A stretch of 64,000 nt of DNA from Streptomyces sp. SUK 48 (GCF_009650765.1 NZ_CP045740.1:6858001-6922000), one strand, 5' to 3'. Shown: positions 16,128-25,098, counted from the first letter of the stretch. Notes: a model not told the origin generated them from the sequence alone. Numbers and translations are program-made.

Positions 16128-17141
16128 TCAGGCCGGTTGCCCGAACAGCTCCCGCAGCACGTCCTCCATGGTCACGAGGCCGGCGAGGCGGCCGTCCTCG
16201 CCGAGGACGGCCGCCACGTGGTTGCGGCTGCCCCGCATCGCGGTGAGCACGTCGTCCAGCGGGGTGTCCGCCTTCACCCGGGCGATGGGCCGCATGTCCC
16301 GCAGCTCGAACGGCAGGTTCTGGGGCAGGGCGTCCAGCGCGTCCTTGACGTGCAGATACCCGACAATGCGGCGGCCCGGGTCGACCACCGGGAACCGGGA
16401 GAAGCCCGAGTCGGCCGACAGCCGCTCCAGCTGCTCCGGGGTGACGCCCACCTGCGCGTACACCACCCGCTCCAGCGGTACCACGACGTCCCGCACCGGG
16501 CGGCTGCCCAGTTCCAGGGCGTCGTGCAGCCGCTCCTGCGCCCGGTCGTCGATCAGGCCCGCCTCGCTCGCGTCCTTGACGATCTCGGCGAGCTGCGCGT
16601 CGGTGAAGGTCGCCGCCACCTCCCCCTTGGCCTCCACCCGGAGCAGCTTCAGCAGCGTGTTGGCGAACGCGTTCACCGTGAAGATCACCGGGCGCAGCGT
16701 CCGGGACAGCGCGACCAGCGGCGGTCCGAGCAGCAGCGCCGAGCGCACCGGCTCCGCGAGCGAGATGTTCTTGGGCACCATCTCGCCCAGCAGCATGTGC
16801 AGATAGGTCGCCAGGGTCAGCGCGATCACGAACGACACCACATGGCCCACGCTCAGCGGCACGCCCACCGCGTGGAACACCGGTTCCAGCAGATGCGCGA
16901 TCGCCGGCTCGGCGACCACACCGAGGACCAGTGTGCACAGCGTGATGCCGAGCTGGGCGGTGGCCAGCAGCGCGGAGACGTGCTCCAGGCCCCACAGCAC
17001 GCTCCTGGCCCGCCGGTCGCCCTCCTGCGCGAGCGGCTCGATCTGCGAGCGGCGCACCGAGATCAGCGCGAACTCACCGGCCACGAAGAACGCGTTGACC
17101 ACGAGGGTGGCCAGACCGATCAGCAGCTGTACGGCGATCAT
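16128..17141 (-). CDS. CNNM/CorC-type membrane protein (DUF21-CBS), shorter paralogue
   Basis: A 337-residue protein: DUF21 transmembrane domain (about 1-190, with four hydrophobic stretches starting IAVQLLIGLATLVVNAFFVAGEFALI) and a CBS pair (about 205-335, VVYAQVGVTPEQL, GSRNHVAAVLGEDGRLAGL). The C-terminal CorC_HlyC domain found in its neighbour is missing. Members are linked to Mg/Co efflux and divalent cation homeostasis; older names call them hemolysins. Its ATG overlaps the stop of the upstream paralogue by 4 bp, so they probably act as a pair. Confidence 0.9.
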   Translation of the reverse strand: MIAVQLLIGLATLVVNAFFVAGEFALISVRRSQIEPLAQEGDRRARSVLWGLEHVSALLATAQLGITLCTLVLGVVAEPAIAHLLEPVFHAVGVPLSVGHVVSFVIALTLATYLHMLLGEMVPKNISLAEPVRSALLLGPPLVALSRTLRPVIFTVNAFANTLLKLLRVEAKGEVAATFTDAQLAEIVKDASEAGLIDDRAQERLHDALELGSRPVRDVVVPLERVVYAQVGVTPEQLERLSADSGFSRFPVVDPGRRIVGYLHVKDALDALPQNLPFELRDMRPIARVKADTPLDDVLTAMRGSRNHVAAVLGEDGRLAGLVTMEDVLRELFGQPA

Positions 17142-18481
17142 CGCGCCCCCTCCGTCGTCCTGTCCCCGCGCTCGTCGTCCAGCGGCGCGTGCAGCAGCAC
17201 CCGGGCGGCGCGCCGCCCGGCGGCGTCCACCACGTCGAGGCGCCAGCCCGCGATCTCGACCCGGTCGCCCACCTCGGGTATCCGGCCCAGCTCGGTGGCG
17301 ACCAGACCCGCCAGGGTCTCGTACGGCCCGTCGGGCACCCGCAGTCCGACGCGCGCGAGCTGGTCGGTGCGGGCGGCGCCGTCGGCCGAGTACAGGGCCC
17401 GGCCGCTCTCGTCCGCGCCGGCCGGGGCGAGGTCGGGCGTCTCGTGCGGGTCGTGCTCGTCGCGGACCTCGCCGACGACCTCCTCGACGATGTCCTCCAG
17501 GGTCGCGACGCCCGCCGTGCCGCCGTACTCGTCGATGACGACGGCCATGGTGCGGCGGCCGGAGAGCCGGTCGAGGAGCCGGTCGACGGTGAGGGACTCG
17601 GGCACCAGCAGCGGCTCCCGCAGCAGATGCGAGATGCGGCGGTGGCGGCGGTGCTCGGCGGGCACCGCGAGGACGTCCTTGATGTGCACGGTGCCGACGA
17701 CCGAGTCGAGGTTGCCGCGGAAGACCGGGAAGCGGGACAGGCCCGTCGCCCTGGTCGCGTTCGCCACGTCCTCGCAGGTCGCCTGCTCGTCCAGGGCGAT
17801 GACCTGGACGCGCGGGGTCATCACGTTCTCCGCGGTCAGATCGGCCAGATTCAGCGTGCGCACGAACAGCTCGGCGGTGTCCGGCTCCAGGGCGCCCTGT
17901 TTCGCGGAGTGCCGGGCGAGCGCGGCCAGCTCCTGCGGCCCGCGCGCCGAGGCCAGCTCCTCGGCGGGTTCGAGACCGAGCCGGCGTACGACATGGTTGG
18001 CCGTGTTGTTCAGCTGGGCGATGAAGGGCCGGAACGCGGCGCTGAACCAGCGCTGCGGGGTGCCCACCCGCTTGGCGACGGCCAGCGGCGAGGAGATCGC
18101 CCAGTTCTTGGGCACCAGCTCGCCGACGACCATCAGGAACACCGTGGACAGCGCGGTGCCGAGGACCAGCGCCGCCGATTGCGCGGCGCCGCCCGACAGT
18201 CCCAGGGCGCGGAACGGACCGGCGAGCAGCTTGGCGATCGAGGGCTCGGCGAGCATGCCGACGACCAGGTTGGTGACGGTGATGCCGAGCTGGGCGCCGG
18301 ACAGCTGGAAGGTCAGGTTCCGTACGGCCTTCAGGGCGCCCGCGGCGCCCCGCTCGCCGCGCTGCGCGGCCCGCTCCAGCTCGCCGCGCTCGACCGTGGT
18401 CAGCGAGAACTCCGCGGCCACGAACGCGCCGCAGGCGAGAGACAGCAGGATCGCCACCAGAAGGAGCAGCACTTCGGTCAT
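17138..18481 (-). CDS. CNNM/CorC-type membrane protein (DUF21-CBS-CorC_HlyC)
   Basis: The longer paralogue, 447 residues: DUF21 membrane domain (about 1-195), tandem CBS domains (about 215-335, MTPRVQVIALDEQA; RRTMAVVIDEYGGTAGVATLED), then the CorC_HlyC transporter-associated domain (about 350-440, VPDGPYETLAGLVATELGRIPEVGD). It is the first gene of a two-gene operon with an ATGA overlap. Cation export or sensing at the membrane is inferred from the family; the ion is not evident. Two DnaA boxes lie upstream. Confidence 0.92.
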   Translation of the reverse strand: MTEVLLLLVAILLSLACGAFVAAEFSLTTVERGELERAAQRGERGAAGALKAVRNLTFQLSGAQLGITVTNLVVGMLAEPSIAKLLAGPFRALGLSGGAAQSAALVLGTALSTVFLMVVGELVPKNWAISSPLAVAKRVGTPQRWFSAAFRPFIAQLNNTANHVVRRLGLEPAEELASARGPQELAALARHSAKQGALEPDTAELFVRTLNLADLTAENVMTPRVQVIALDEQATCEDVANATRATGLSRFPVFRGNLDSVVGTVHIKDVLAVPAEHRRHRRISHLLREPLLVPESLTVDRLLDRLSGRRTMAVVIDEYGGTAGVATLEDIVEEVVGEVRDEHDPHETPDLAPAGADESGRALYSADGAARTDQLARVGLRVPDGPYETLAGLVATELGRIPEVGDRVEIAGWRLDVVDAAGRRAARVLLHAPLDDERGDRTTEGAR

Positions 18482-18633
18482 CGGGTCACCCCCGTCCCAT
18501 GATCGGACGGGGAACGGCGGGGCGCGCGGTGTCGCGGGCCGGGGGGCTCGCCCATGGAGGGACGCTCACTACCTTTCACAGAGGACCGAGTGCTCCCTCC
18601 AGGGTAAAGGATGGGCAAAGCAATGCCGGGGCC

Positions 18634-18667
18634 TGTGGATAAAGCACGGCCGGGAGCCTGTGGACAA
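18634..18667. promoter_or_regulatory. Two DnaA boxes
   Basis: TGTGGATAA at 18634-18642 is the exact complement of TTATCCACA, and TGTGGACAA at 18659-18667 is the complement of TTGTCCACA, the form favoured in Streptomyces. They are direct repeats 25 bp apart, each in the context GCCTGTGGAYAA. They lie between the GNAT stop and the CorC-type operon start. A third TGTGGACAA occurs at 20183-20191. Confidence 0.7.
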
Positions 18668-18674
18668 CGTCGCC

Positions 18675-19148
18675 TCAGCCGGTGAGCGGCTTCACCCAGC
18701 GCCGCCACTGCTCCTCGGGCCCGTACCCGGCCGCGCTCCACGCGTACCGCGCCCGCTCGTTGCGCACCAGCACCATCGCGTCGGCGCGCCGCCCGCCGAG
18801 GCGTACGAAGCGTTCCTCGGCGGCGGCCAGCAGGGCCGTGGCGATGCCCTGGCGCCGCCGCTCGGGGGCCACCGCGAGCCGGTACAGATGGCAGCGCCAG
18901 CCGTCGAAGCCCGCGATCACCGTCCCGGCCGGCGCACCGCCCCGCTCGGCCAGGATCAGCGCCCCGGGGTCGCGCGCCACCAGGCGCTCCACCCCGGCGC
19001 GGTCGTCGCTGATGCTGGTGCCCTCGGCGGCCGTCCGCCAGAAGCCGAGCACGGCGTCGAGGTCATCGGGTACGGCGGGACGCAGGCGCGGTTCGTCCGA
19101 CGGCTCGTTCGGCAGCCCGTTCATCGGCAGCTCGTTCATGCGGGCCAC
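18675..19148 (-). CDS. GNAT-family N-acetyltransferase
   Basis: A single-domain acetyltransferase of 157 residues (or 154 from the second ATG at 19139). LYRLAVAPERRRQGIATALL is the motif A acetyl-CoA pyrophosphate loop, and RNERARYAWSAAGYGPEEQW is the C-terminal motif B region. The N-terminus has a short NELPMNG-like repeat that may be linker sequence. The acceptor substrate is unknown. It lies between an LLM oxidoreductase and the DnaA-box region on the same strand. Confidence 0.85.
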   Translation of the reverse strand: MARMNELPMNGLPNEPSDEPRLRPAVPDDLDAVLGFWRTAAEGTSISDDRAGVERLVARDPGALILAERGGAPAGTVIAGFDGWRCHLYRLAVAPERRRQGIATALLAAAEERFVRLGGRRADAMVLVRNERARYAWSAAGYGPEEQWRRWVKPLTG

Positions 19149-19185
19149 CCTGGTCGCGGCCGGACCCCGCGCGCCGGGGTTTCCA

Positions 19186-20070
19186 TCATGCGGACTCGGC
19201 GCGCAGCCGCTCGATCACCGGCGCGAACGCCTCCATCTGAGGCTCCAGGACGGTCAGGTTGGTGAATCCGTACCGCTCGCGCTGCGCCCTGATCTTCGCC
19301 ACGACCTCCTCCAGCGGGCCCACCAGCATGATGGGGAGCGCCAGCGCGGCCGCCAAGGTCAGGTGCGGTTGCCGCTCCAGCACGGGTTTGAGCGCCGATC
19401 CGGGATCATCGGTGACCGCGGCCTGCTGGATCAGCAGGTTCAGCTCGGCGGGCTCGGCCCGGCCGGCCGCGAACTCCCGGTAGCGCTGCACCCGTTCGTC
19501 CAGCTCGTCGGCGGTGAGCGGTTCGAGCGACCGCGTGCTCCCCGTCCGGACGCCCGAGAAGGCCGCGATGTCGGCGTGCTCGGCGGTCAGCCGCAGCATC
19601 CGGTCGCCGTTGCCGCCGATCAGCAGCGGCACCCGGGCCTGCTCCGGCCGCGGCTGGTACTCCGCGGAGCCGAGCAGCCGCGCCAACTCCTCGACGGTGC
19701 GCCGCAGATGGTCCACCCGCTCGCCCGGGGAGCCGAACGGCAGCCCGGCCGCGTCATGCTCCTCCCGCACATAGCCGGTGCCCAGGCCGAGTTCGAGCCG
19801 GCCGCCGGTGAGCGCGTCCGTGGTCGCGACCTCCCGGGCCAGCAACGTCGGGTTGTAGAAACCCGCGTTGAGCACGAGCGTGCCGACCCGGGCCCGCTCG
19901 GTCGCCTGCGCCGCCGCGACCAGCGCCGGGAAGGGCGCCACCCAGCCGAGATGGTCGGGGACGAGGATCACGTCGTAGCCCAGTTCCTCGGCGCGACGGC
20001 ACTTCGCCCGCCACTCGGCCGCGGACGCGGGCGTGAGCAGGTTGACCCCGAAGCGGAACGGACGCGCCAT
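19186..20070 (-). CDS. LLM-class F420-dependent oxidoreductase
   Basis: This 294-residue TIM-barrel protein belongs to the luciferase-like monooxygenase superfamily. Visible motifs are RFGVNLL at the N-terminus, VPDHLGWVAPF, VLNAGFYNPTLLAREVATTDALTGGRLELGLGTG and LLIGGNGDRML. Actinobacterial members of this length usually use F420 to reduce or oxidise small molecules. The substrate is not predictable. It is followed 37 bp later by the GNAT gene and could share its transcript. Confidence 0.88.
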   Translation of the reverse strand: MARPFRFGVNLLTPASAAEWRAKCRRAEELGYDVILVPDHLGWVAPFPALVAAAQATERARVGTLVLNAGFYNPTLLAREVATTDALTGGRLELGLGTGYVREEHDAAGLPFGSPGERVDHLRRTVEELARLLGSAEYQPRPEQARVPLLIGGNGDRMLRLTAEHADIAAFSGVRTGSTRSLEPLTADELDERVQRYREFAAGRAEPAELNLLIQQAAVTDDPGSALKPVLERQPHLTLAAALALPIMLVGPLEEVVAKIRAQRERYGFTNLTVLEPQMEAFAPVIERLRAESA

Positions 20071-20182
20071 GAAGTCTCCTCGGCGTCAAGCGAATTGACC
20101 TTCATCCGGCATTCCACCACAGCCGGTGCCGGTGTGCCCGGCCGACACCGTGTCGAGCCCCGCCAGGCAGTGCATCGGCGGA

Positions 20183-20191
20183 TGTGGACAA
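20183..20191. promoter_or_regulatory. Single DnaA box (TGTGGACAA)
   Basis: A perfect match to the Streptomyces DnaA-box complement, in the region between the divergent LLM and RHH genes, about 1.5 kb from the pair at 18634-18667. Confidence 0.45.
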
Positions 20192-20291
20192 GCCCGCCTC
20201 CCGGCCGCCGGTACGAGCTGTCCCGGATGAGCCTCATATGGCCGGGCGCCCAGCGGCGCGCCCCTGCGCCCCCTCGTGTATCCGCTCCCGC

Positions 20292-20327
20292 TTGCCCCTG
20301 CTAGCGCTTGGGCGCTAGCGTCGAGGT
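20292..20327 (+). promoter_or_regulatory. Leaderless promoter with 20-bp operator palindrome for the RHH-Doc pair
   Basis: GCTAGCGCTTGGGCGCTAGC (20300-20319) is a perfect 8-bp-arm inverted repeat with a TTGG centre. It covers the spacer and the -10 TAGCGT (20316-20321); a -35 TTGCCC lies at 20292-20297, 18 bp away. The -10 ends 6 bp before the ATG at 20328, so transcription should start at or near the start codon. Autorepression by the ribbon-helix-helix protein is the natural reading. Confidence 0.75.
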
Positions 20328-20570
20328 ATGGCGAAGACCCAGCTGAACGTGCGCGTGGACGAGGGCACCGCCCGCGCGGCGCGCGAGCGCGCGCTGGCCC
20401 GGGGGATGAGCGTCAACCGCTACATCGAGGAACTGGTCAGACAGGACACCGGCGAAACCGGCCGCACCTTCGTGGAGGCCGCCGCCGACTTCATGAAGCG
20501 GTACGAGTCCGTGTTCGCCGAGGAGTTCACCGAGGCGCGCGGTACCGCGCCGGGCGAAGGACGCAGCTGA
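20328..20570 (+). CDS. Ribbon-helix-helix antitoxin-like protein
   Basis: Eighty residues. The N-terminal TQLNVRVDEGTARAARERA followed by GMSVNRYIEELV is a ribbon-helix-helix DNA-binding fold as in Arc/CopG-type antitoxins. The acidic C-terminal half (about 45-80) is the usual toxin-binding region. It is followed 4 bp later by a Doc-like gene, giving the normal antitoxin-first order, and its promoter contains a sharp palindrome. Function as antitoxin is inferred from this layout. Confidence 0.82.
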   Translation: MAKTQLNVRVDEGTARAARERALARGMSVNRYIEELVRQDTGETGRTFVEAAADFMKRYESVFAEEFTEARGTAPGEGRS

Positions 20571-20574
20571 TCCC

Positions 20575-20961
20575 TTGAGCGACTCCCCGAACGGGCTGAG
20601 CATCGACCTCGCCTGGCTGCTCATGCTCGCCGAACAGAAGACACCCGGGGACCCGCAGGTCACCGACTGGGGCGCGCTGATCGCCGCCGTCGCCCGGCAC
20701 CGGGCGGAGATCTTCGGCGTGCCGGTGTACGAGACGCCGTACACGCGCGCCGCCGCCCTTCTCCAGCTGCTCATCCATGTGCCGGCGCTGGAGCGCTCCA
20801 ACGCGCTGTTCGCCTCCGCGGTCGCCTACGCCTATCTGGTGGCCAGCGGCGCCAAGGTCGCCACCACGCCGGAACAGGTGCGCGACCTCGCCCGGCTGGT
20901 CAAGGACGGCGCGGCGAGCATCGACGACATCGCCCGGGAACTGCGCCGCTGGAGCCTGTGA
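20575..20961 (+). CDS. Doc/Fic-like toxin-component protein, degenerate motif
   Basis: A 128-residue all-helical protein starting at TTG 20575. The segment HVPALERSNALFASAVAYAYLVASG lines up with the Fic/Doc core HPFxxGNKRxAxxAxxxFLxxNG, keeping its spacing and the following small-residue helix. The Fic proline-phenylalanine and glycine-asparagine-lysine are replaced, so AMP- or phospho-transfer by the usual chemistry is doubtful. Close homologues in Streptomyces carry the label fic-family toxin component. It could be an inactive toxin or one with another activity. Confidence 0.7.
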   Translation: MSDSPNGLSIDLAWLLMLAEQKTPGDPQVTDWGALIAAVARHRAEIFGVPVYETPYTRAAALLQLLIHVPALERSNALFASAVAYAYLVASGAKVATTPEQVRDLARLVKDGAASIDDIARELRRWSL

Positions 20962-21648
20962 TCAGCCGGTGCCCGGTCCGTCGTCCGGACGCCAGGCGGT
21001 CCCGAGCACGCAGTACGAGGCCGGCAGCCGCGGTCCGCCCTGCGGGAGGGACAGCTCGCGGTACGGCCCGAGTTCGAACCCGGCGCGGCGCAGCGCGGCC
21101 ACCGGGTCCCGGGCCAGGTGGCAGCCCCCGGCGAGCGCGGGCCACACCGTACCGTCGAGGGCGCGCTGGGTCAGCCGCATCGCCCGCCCGCCGCCGCGCC
21201 CGTGCTCGAAGAACCGCACCTGCCCGCCGGGCCTGAGCACCCGCCGCGCCTCACCCAGCGCCCGTGCCACATCGCGCACACTGCACAGCACCAGCGACAG
21301 CACGACCGCGTCGAACGCCCCGCTCCGCGCGGGCAGCGCCTCCGCCGCGCCGGGCACCACGTCGACCGGCACCGGTGCGCGGTGCGCCGACTCCCGGGCC
21401 AGCCGGCCCAGCAGCGGCTCCGGTTCGACGGCGAGGACCTGTGCGACGGCGGCGGGATAGCGGGCGAAGTTGAGCCCGTTGCCCGCGCCGACCTCGATCA
21501 CCCGGCCGGACAGCCCGGCGAGCAGCCGCTCCCGCATCCCGGCGAACCCGAGCCGCGCGTCCGCCCCGGTGCTGACCCGCGCGTAGTACCGCGCGAACAC
21601 CGGATGCCGTACGGGCGCCGGCCCCGGCGCCTCGGACCCCAGCCGCAT
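20962..21648 (-). CDS. Class I SAM-dependent methyltransferase
   Basis: A 228-residue UbiE/COQ5-like methyltransferase. VIEVGAGNGLNFARYP is the SAM-binding motif I, EPEPLLGRLA is the acidic post-II position, FDAVVLSLVLCSV is motif II, and RRVLRPGGQVRFFEHG is motif III. The acceptor is unknown; similar proteins are labelled phospholipid or menaquinone methyltransferases without proof. Its stop is immediately adjacent to the stop of the convergent Doc-like gene. Confidence 0.85.
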   Translation of the reverse strand: MRLGSEAPGPAPVRHPVFARYYARVSTGADARLGFAGMRERLLAGLSGRVIEVGAGNGLNFARYPAAVAQVLAVEPEPLLGRLARESAHRAPVPVDVVPGAAEALPARSGAFDAVVLSLVLCSVRDVARALGEARRVLRPGGQVRFFEHGRGGGRAMRLTQRALDGTVWPALAGGCHLARDPVAALRRAGFELGPYRELSLPQGGPRLPASYCVLGTAWRPDDGPGTG

Positions 21649-21747
21649 ACCGACCTCCCGGACATCACGGACCTGGGGGAAGTATCCCCGCGATCCGCCC
21701 GGTGAGTCCCCGACGCCCCGGCCGGGGACCCTCCGGCAGAAGGGCCG

Positions 21748-22464
21748 TCAGGCACCTTCCCGCGCGCGGAACGCCTCCGCGTCCCAGGTGCCGTCCAGCC
21801 GCGGCGACAGCCAGCCCGGGGCCGCCGCGCGGAAGGCCGCCGGCGGCAGTGCGCCCGCGCCCGAGGGCAGCGCGCCCAGCAGGGGCGTGCCCGAGACCTC
21901 GGGCAGGTCGGCGACGTTGCAGCGGGTGGCCAGGTCGGGATCGGCGGGCCAGCTGCCGATCACCACGCCGAGCGGCTCCAGGCCGTGCCGGCGCAGCTCG
22001 CGCGCCGTCAGCTCCGTGGCGTTCAGCGTGCCGAGGCCCGCCTGGGCCACGATCAGCACCGGCGCGCCCAGCGACCGCGCCGCGTCGGCCAGCGTGCCGC
22101 CCGCCGCGTCGAACCGTACGAGCAGCCCGCCCGCCCCCTCGACCAGCACCAGATCGTGCTCGGCGGCCAGCTTGGCCGCCCGCTCGGCCACCTCCTGCGG
22201 ATGCACCGGCGCCAGGCCGGCCCGCCGCGCCGCCGTGCCCGGGGCCAACGGCTCGGGAAAGCGGGCGACTTCCTCCGCCGTGACGGCACCGGCGAGCCGG
22301 GCCACCTCGTCGGCGTCCCCGCGCTCGTCGGGCCGTACCCCCGTCTGGGCGGCCTTGAGGACGGCCACCGAACGTCCGGCCGCGAGCGCCGTCGCGGCGA
22401 CGGCGGCCGTGGTGACGGTCTTGCCGACCTCCGTGCCCGTCCCCGTGATCACCAGTACCGGCAT
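21748..22464 (-). CDS. bioD: Dethiobiotin synthetase
   Basis: BioD closes the ureido ring of dethiobiotin from 7,8-diaminopelargonate, CO2 and ATP. The P-loop ITGTGTEVGKTVTT lies at residues 6-19, the substrate-binding lysine in VLKAAQTG, and the nucleotide motif VEGAGGLLVRF follows. It has 238 residues from ATG 22464, one base after the bioA stop. This is the last gene of the leftward bioB-bioA-bioD operon. Confidence 0.95.
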   Translation of the reverse strand: MPVLVITGTGTEVGKTVTTAAVAATALAAGRSVAVLKAAQTGVRPDERGDADEVARLAGAVTAEEVARFPEPLAPGTAARRAGLAPVHPQEVAERAAKLAAEHDLVLVEGAGGLLVRFDAAGGTLADAARSLGAPVLIVAQAGLGTLNATELTARELRRHGLEPLGVVIGSWPADPDLATRCNVADLPEVSGTPLLGALPSGAGALPPAAFRAAAPGWLSPRLDGTWDAEAFRAREGA

Positions 22465-22465
22465 C

Positions 22466-23755
22466 TCATCCCTCCCGCGCCGCCGCGCACACCGCGCGCG
22501 CGATCCTCGCCACGTCCTCGTCGGAGGTGACGTACGGCGGCATCGTGTACACCAGATCGCGGAACGGGCGCAGCCACACGCCCTCCCGCACGGCCGCACG
22601 GGTGGCGGCGGCCATGTCGATCTCGTGGTCCAGCTGGACCACCCCGATGGCGCCCAGCACCCGTACGTCCCGCACACCCGGCAGCCCGACCGCCGGGGCG
22701 AGACCCGCGCTCAGACCCGCCTCGATCCGCTTGACCTCCGCCCGCCAGTCCTGGCCCGTGAGCAGTTCCAGGGAGGCGCAGGCCACGGCCGCGGCGAGCG
22801 GATTGCCCATGAACGTCGGCCCGTGCGCCAGCACCGGCACCTCGCCCCGGGAGATCCCCGCGGCCACCCGCGCGGTGCACAGCGTGGCCGCCATCGTCAG
22901 ATAGCCGCCGGTCAGCGCCTTGCCCACGCACATCACATCCGGGGTGACGGCCGCGTGATCCGCCGCGAACAGCGCGCCCGTACGCCCGAAACCGGTCGCG
23001 ATCTCGTCGAACACCAGCAGCACGTCATGCGCGTCGCACGCCTCGCGCAGCACCCGCAGATAGGCGGGGGAGTGGAAGCGCATACCGCCCGCGCCCTGCA
23101 CCACCGGCTCCACGATCACCGCGGCCAGTTCGTCCGCGTGCCGCCCGATCAGCTCGCGCAGCTGCTCCGCGTACGACTCCTCGTACCCGGCCGGCGGCGC
23201 GTCCGCGAAGACCTGGCGCGGCAGCACGCCGGACCACAGCTCGTGCATCCCGCCCTCGGGGTCGCACACCGACATCGGCTGCCAGGTGTCCCCGTGGTAG
23301 CCGCCCCGCCAGGTCAGCAACCGCTGCTTGCCGGGCCGACCGAGCGAACGCCAGTACTGGAGGCACATCTTCACGGCGACCTCGACCGACACCGAGCCGG
23401 AGTCGGCCAGGAACACATGCTCCAGGCCCTCGGGCGACATGTCGACAAGGAGCTTCGCGAGCCGGACGGCGGGCTCATGGGTGAGGCCGCCGAACATCAC
23501 ATGGCTCACGCGCTCCAGCTGCCGCCGCGCCGCCTCGTTGAGCACCGGGTGGTTGTAGCCGTGGATCGCCGACCACCACGACGACATGCCGTCCACCAGT
23601 TCGCCCGAGCCGTCCGCGAGCCGCAGCCGGACCCCGCTCGCCGATTCCACGACGAGCGGTTCGGCGCGTCCGGGCATCGGGCCGTACGGATGCCAGACGT
23701 GCCGCCGGTCCAGCTCCAGCAGCTCGGGGACGCTCAGGCCGGGCTGGTCAGGCAT
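22466..23755 (-). CDS. bioA: Adenosylmethionine-8-amino-7-oxononanoate aminotransferase
   Basis: BioA is a class III PLP aminotransferase making 7,8-diaminopelargonate with SAM as amino donor. The protein has 429 residues. HVWHPYGPM at the N-terminus and [12 protein letters not shown] are the BioA-specific substrate motifs, [14 protein letters not shown] binds PLP, and the Schiff-base lysine is in [12 protein letters not shown] 23755 overlaps bioB by 8 bp; the longer frame to 23923 is only bioB shadow. Confidence 0.96.
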   Translation of the reverse strand: MPDQPGLSVPELLELDRRHVWHPYGPMPGRAEPLVVESASGVRLRLADGSGELVDGMSSWWSAIHGYNHPVLNEAARRQLERVSHVMFGGLTHEPAVRLAKLLVDMSPEGLEHVFLADSGSVSVEVAVKMCLQYWRSLGRPGKQRLLTWRGGYHGDTWQPMSVCDPEGGMHELWSGVLPRQVFADAPPAGYEESYAEQLRELIGRHADELAAVIVEPVVQGAGGMRFHSPAYLRVLREACDAHDVLLVFDEIATGFGRTGALFAADHAAVTPDVMCVGKALTGGYLTMAATLCTARVAAGISRGEVPVLAHGPTFMGNPLAAAVACASLELLTGQDWRAEVKRIEAGLSAGLAPAVGLPGVRDVRVLGAIGVVQLDHEIDMAAATRAAVREGVWLRPFRDLVYTMPPYVTSDEDVARIARAVCAAAREG

Positions 23756-24950
23756 TGGGCGCGAGATCCGTTCCGGCGCCCCGGCGGCGGACGGCGACCA
23801 GATCGGTGCGGGGCTCGTTCGCGGCCACCGGCTCGGCGGCCGGCTCCGCGGGGGCCGAACCGCAGACCCCGGCGCCCTCGCGGCAGCCACCCGCGGCGGA
23901 GTCGTGGCAGCCGGTGTCGGCACCCTGGTGGCAGCCGCCGGCGCCCGCCCGGTGCTCCGGCAGGGTCACCTGGTCGGCGCCCTCCACCTCGAAACCGGCG
24001 TCGGCGATCATCTCCAGGTCGGCCTTGCCCGCCTGGCCCTCGCTGGTCAGGTAGTCGCCGAGGAAGATGGAGTTGGCGAGGTTCAGTGCGAGCGGCTGCA
24101 TCGTGCGCAGATGCACCTCACGGCCGCCCGCGATGCGCACCTCCACGTCGGGGCAGACGAAGCGGACCATCGCCAGGATGCGCAGGCAGCGCTGCGGGGT
24201 GAGGTTCCACTCCTTGGCCAGCGGGGTGCCCTCGAACGGGATCAGGAAGTTCACCGGGACGGAGTCCGGGTCCAGCTCGCGCAGCGAGAAGACGACGTCC
24301 ACCAGGTCCGCGTCGCTCTCGCCCATGCCGGCGATCAGACCGGAGCACGGGGAGAGACCGGCGGCGTGCGCCTTCTGCACCGTGTCCACCCGATCGGCGT
24401 ACGTGTGGGTGGTGGTGATCTCCCCGTAGGTCGATTCCGAGGTGTTCAGGTTGTGGTTGTAGGCGTCCGCGCCGGCCTCGCGCAGCCGTTCGGCCTGGCC
24501 GTCGGAGAGCAGCCCGAGACAGGCGCACACCTCGACGCCCTCGTTGCCGTCCTTGATGGCCTTGATGGTCTGCGAGACCCGGTCCACGTCCCGGTCCGTC
24601 GGGCCGCGCCCGCTCGCCACCAGGCAGACGCGCTTGGCGCCGCCGGCCAGCCCCGCGGCGGCCGCCTGGGACGCCTCGCCGGGCTTGAGCCACGTGTACT
24701 TGAGGATGCCCGCCTCGGAGCCCAGCCGCTGGGAGCAGTAGGAGCAGTCCTCGGGACACAGGCCGGACTTGAGGTTGACCAGGTAGTTCAGTTTCACGCG
24801 CCGGCCGAACCAGTGCCGGCGCACCTTGCCGGCCGCGGCCACCACATCGAGCAGGTCGTCGTCGGAGGTGGCCAGCACGGCGAGCGCTTCCTCGCGGGTC
24901 GGCAGCTCGCGCCGAAGCCCCTTGTCCACCAGCGTGTTCAGCAGGTCCAT
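23748..24950 (-). CDS. bioB: Biotin synthase with Cys/His-rich C-terminal extension
   Basis: BioB inserts sulfur into dethiobiotin by radical SAM chemistry. The [4Fe-4S] motif is CPEDCSYC at about residues 65-72; the [2Fe-2S] cluster ligands are in CLVASG and CACLGLL. At 400 residues it is about 50-60 longer than the usual enzyme. The extra tail contains [19 protein letters not shown] and a later GVCG, an evenly spaced set of cysteines and histidines that could bind a metal or carry sulfur. This is the first gene of the bioBAD operon, divergent from bioF. Confidence 0.95.
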   Translation of the reverse strand: MDLLNTLVDKGLRRELPTREEALAVLATSDDDLLDVVAAAGKVRRHWFGRRVKLNYLVNLKSGLCPEDCSYCSQRLGSEAGILKYTWLKPGEASQAAAAGLAGGAKRVCLVASGRGPTDRDVDRVSQTIKAIKDGNEGVEVCACLGLLSDGQAERLREAGADAYNHNLNTSESTYGEITTTHTYADRVDTVQKAHAAGLSPCSGLIAGMGESDADLVDVVFSLRELDPDSVPVNFLIPFEGTPLAKEWNLTPQRCLRILAMVRFVCPDVEVRIAGGREVHLRTMQPLALNLANSIFLGDYLTSEGQAGKADLEMIADAGFEVEGADQVTLPEHRAGAGGCHQGADTGCHDSAAGGCREGAGVCGSAPAEPAAEPVAANEPRTDLVAVRRRGAGTDLAPNA

Positions 24951-25014
24951 GAGGCCCGATCCTGTCTTACGGGACCGCCCCGGGCCAAGGAGAGTTCACA
25001 CAAGGAACACCGTT

Positions 25015-25040
25015 CACCGTGTGGGTATTGCCACACGGTG
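25015..25040. promoter_or_regulatory. 26-bp palindrome between bioB and bioF
   Basis: CACCGTGTGG-gtattg-CCACACGGTG is a perfect inverted repeat with 10-bp arms in the 148-bp divergent region. Two GTTCAC motifs (24995-25000 and 25012-25017) lie beside it. The position fits an operator for a biotin repressor acting on both transcripts. No bioQ, bioR or birA gene is visible in the window. Confidence 0.7.
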
Positions 25041-25098
25041 CGTGCCGGGTCGGGCCAGCTAGGGTCTGTGCGCTACCTACAAAACCTCCGGAGGACTC

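Noticed and set aside
16137..19265. A 1042-codon rightward frame opposite the CorC-type genes
   Set aside because: It is antisense to two conserved membrane proteins and has no recognisable domains.
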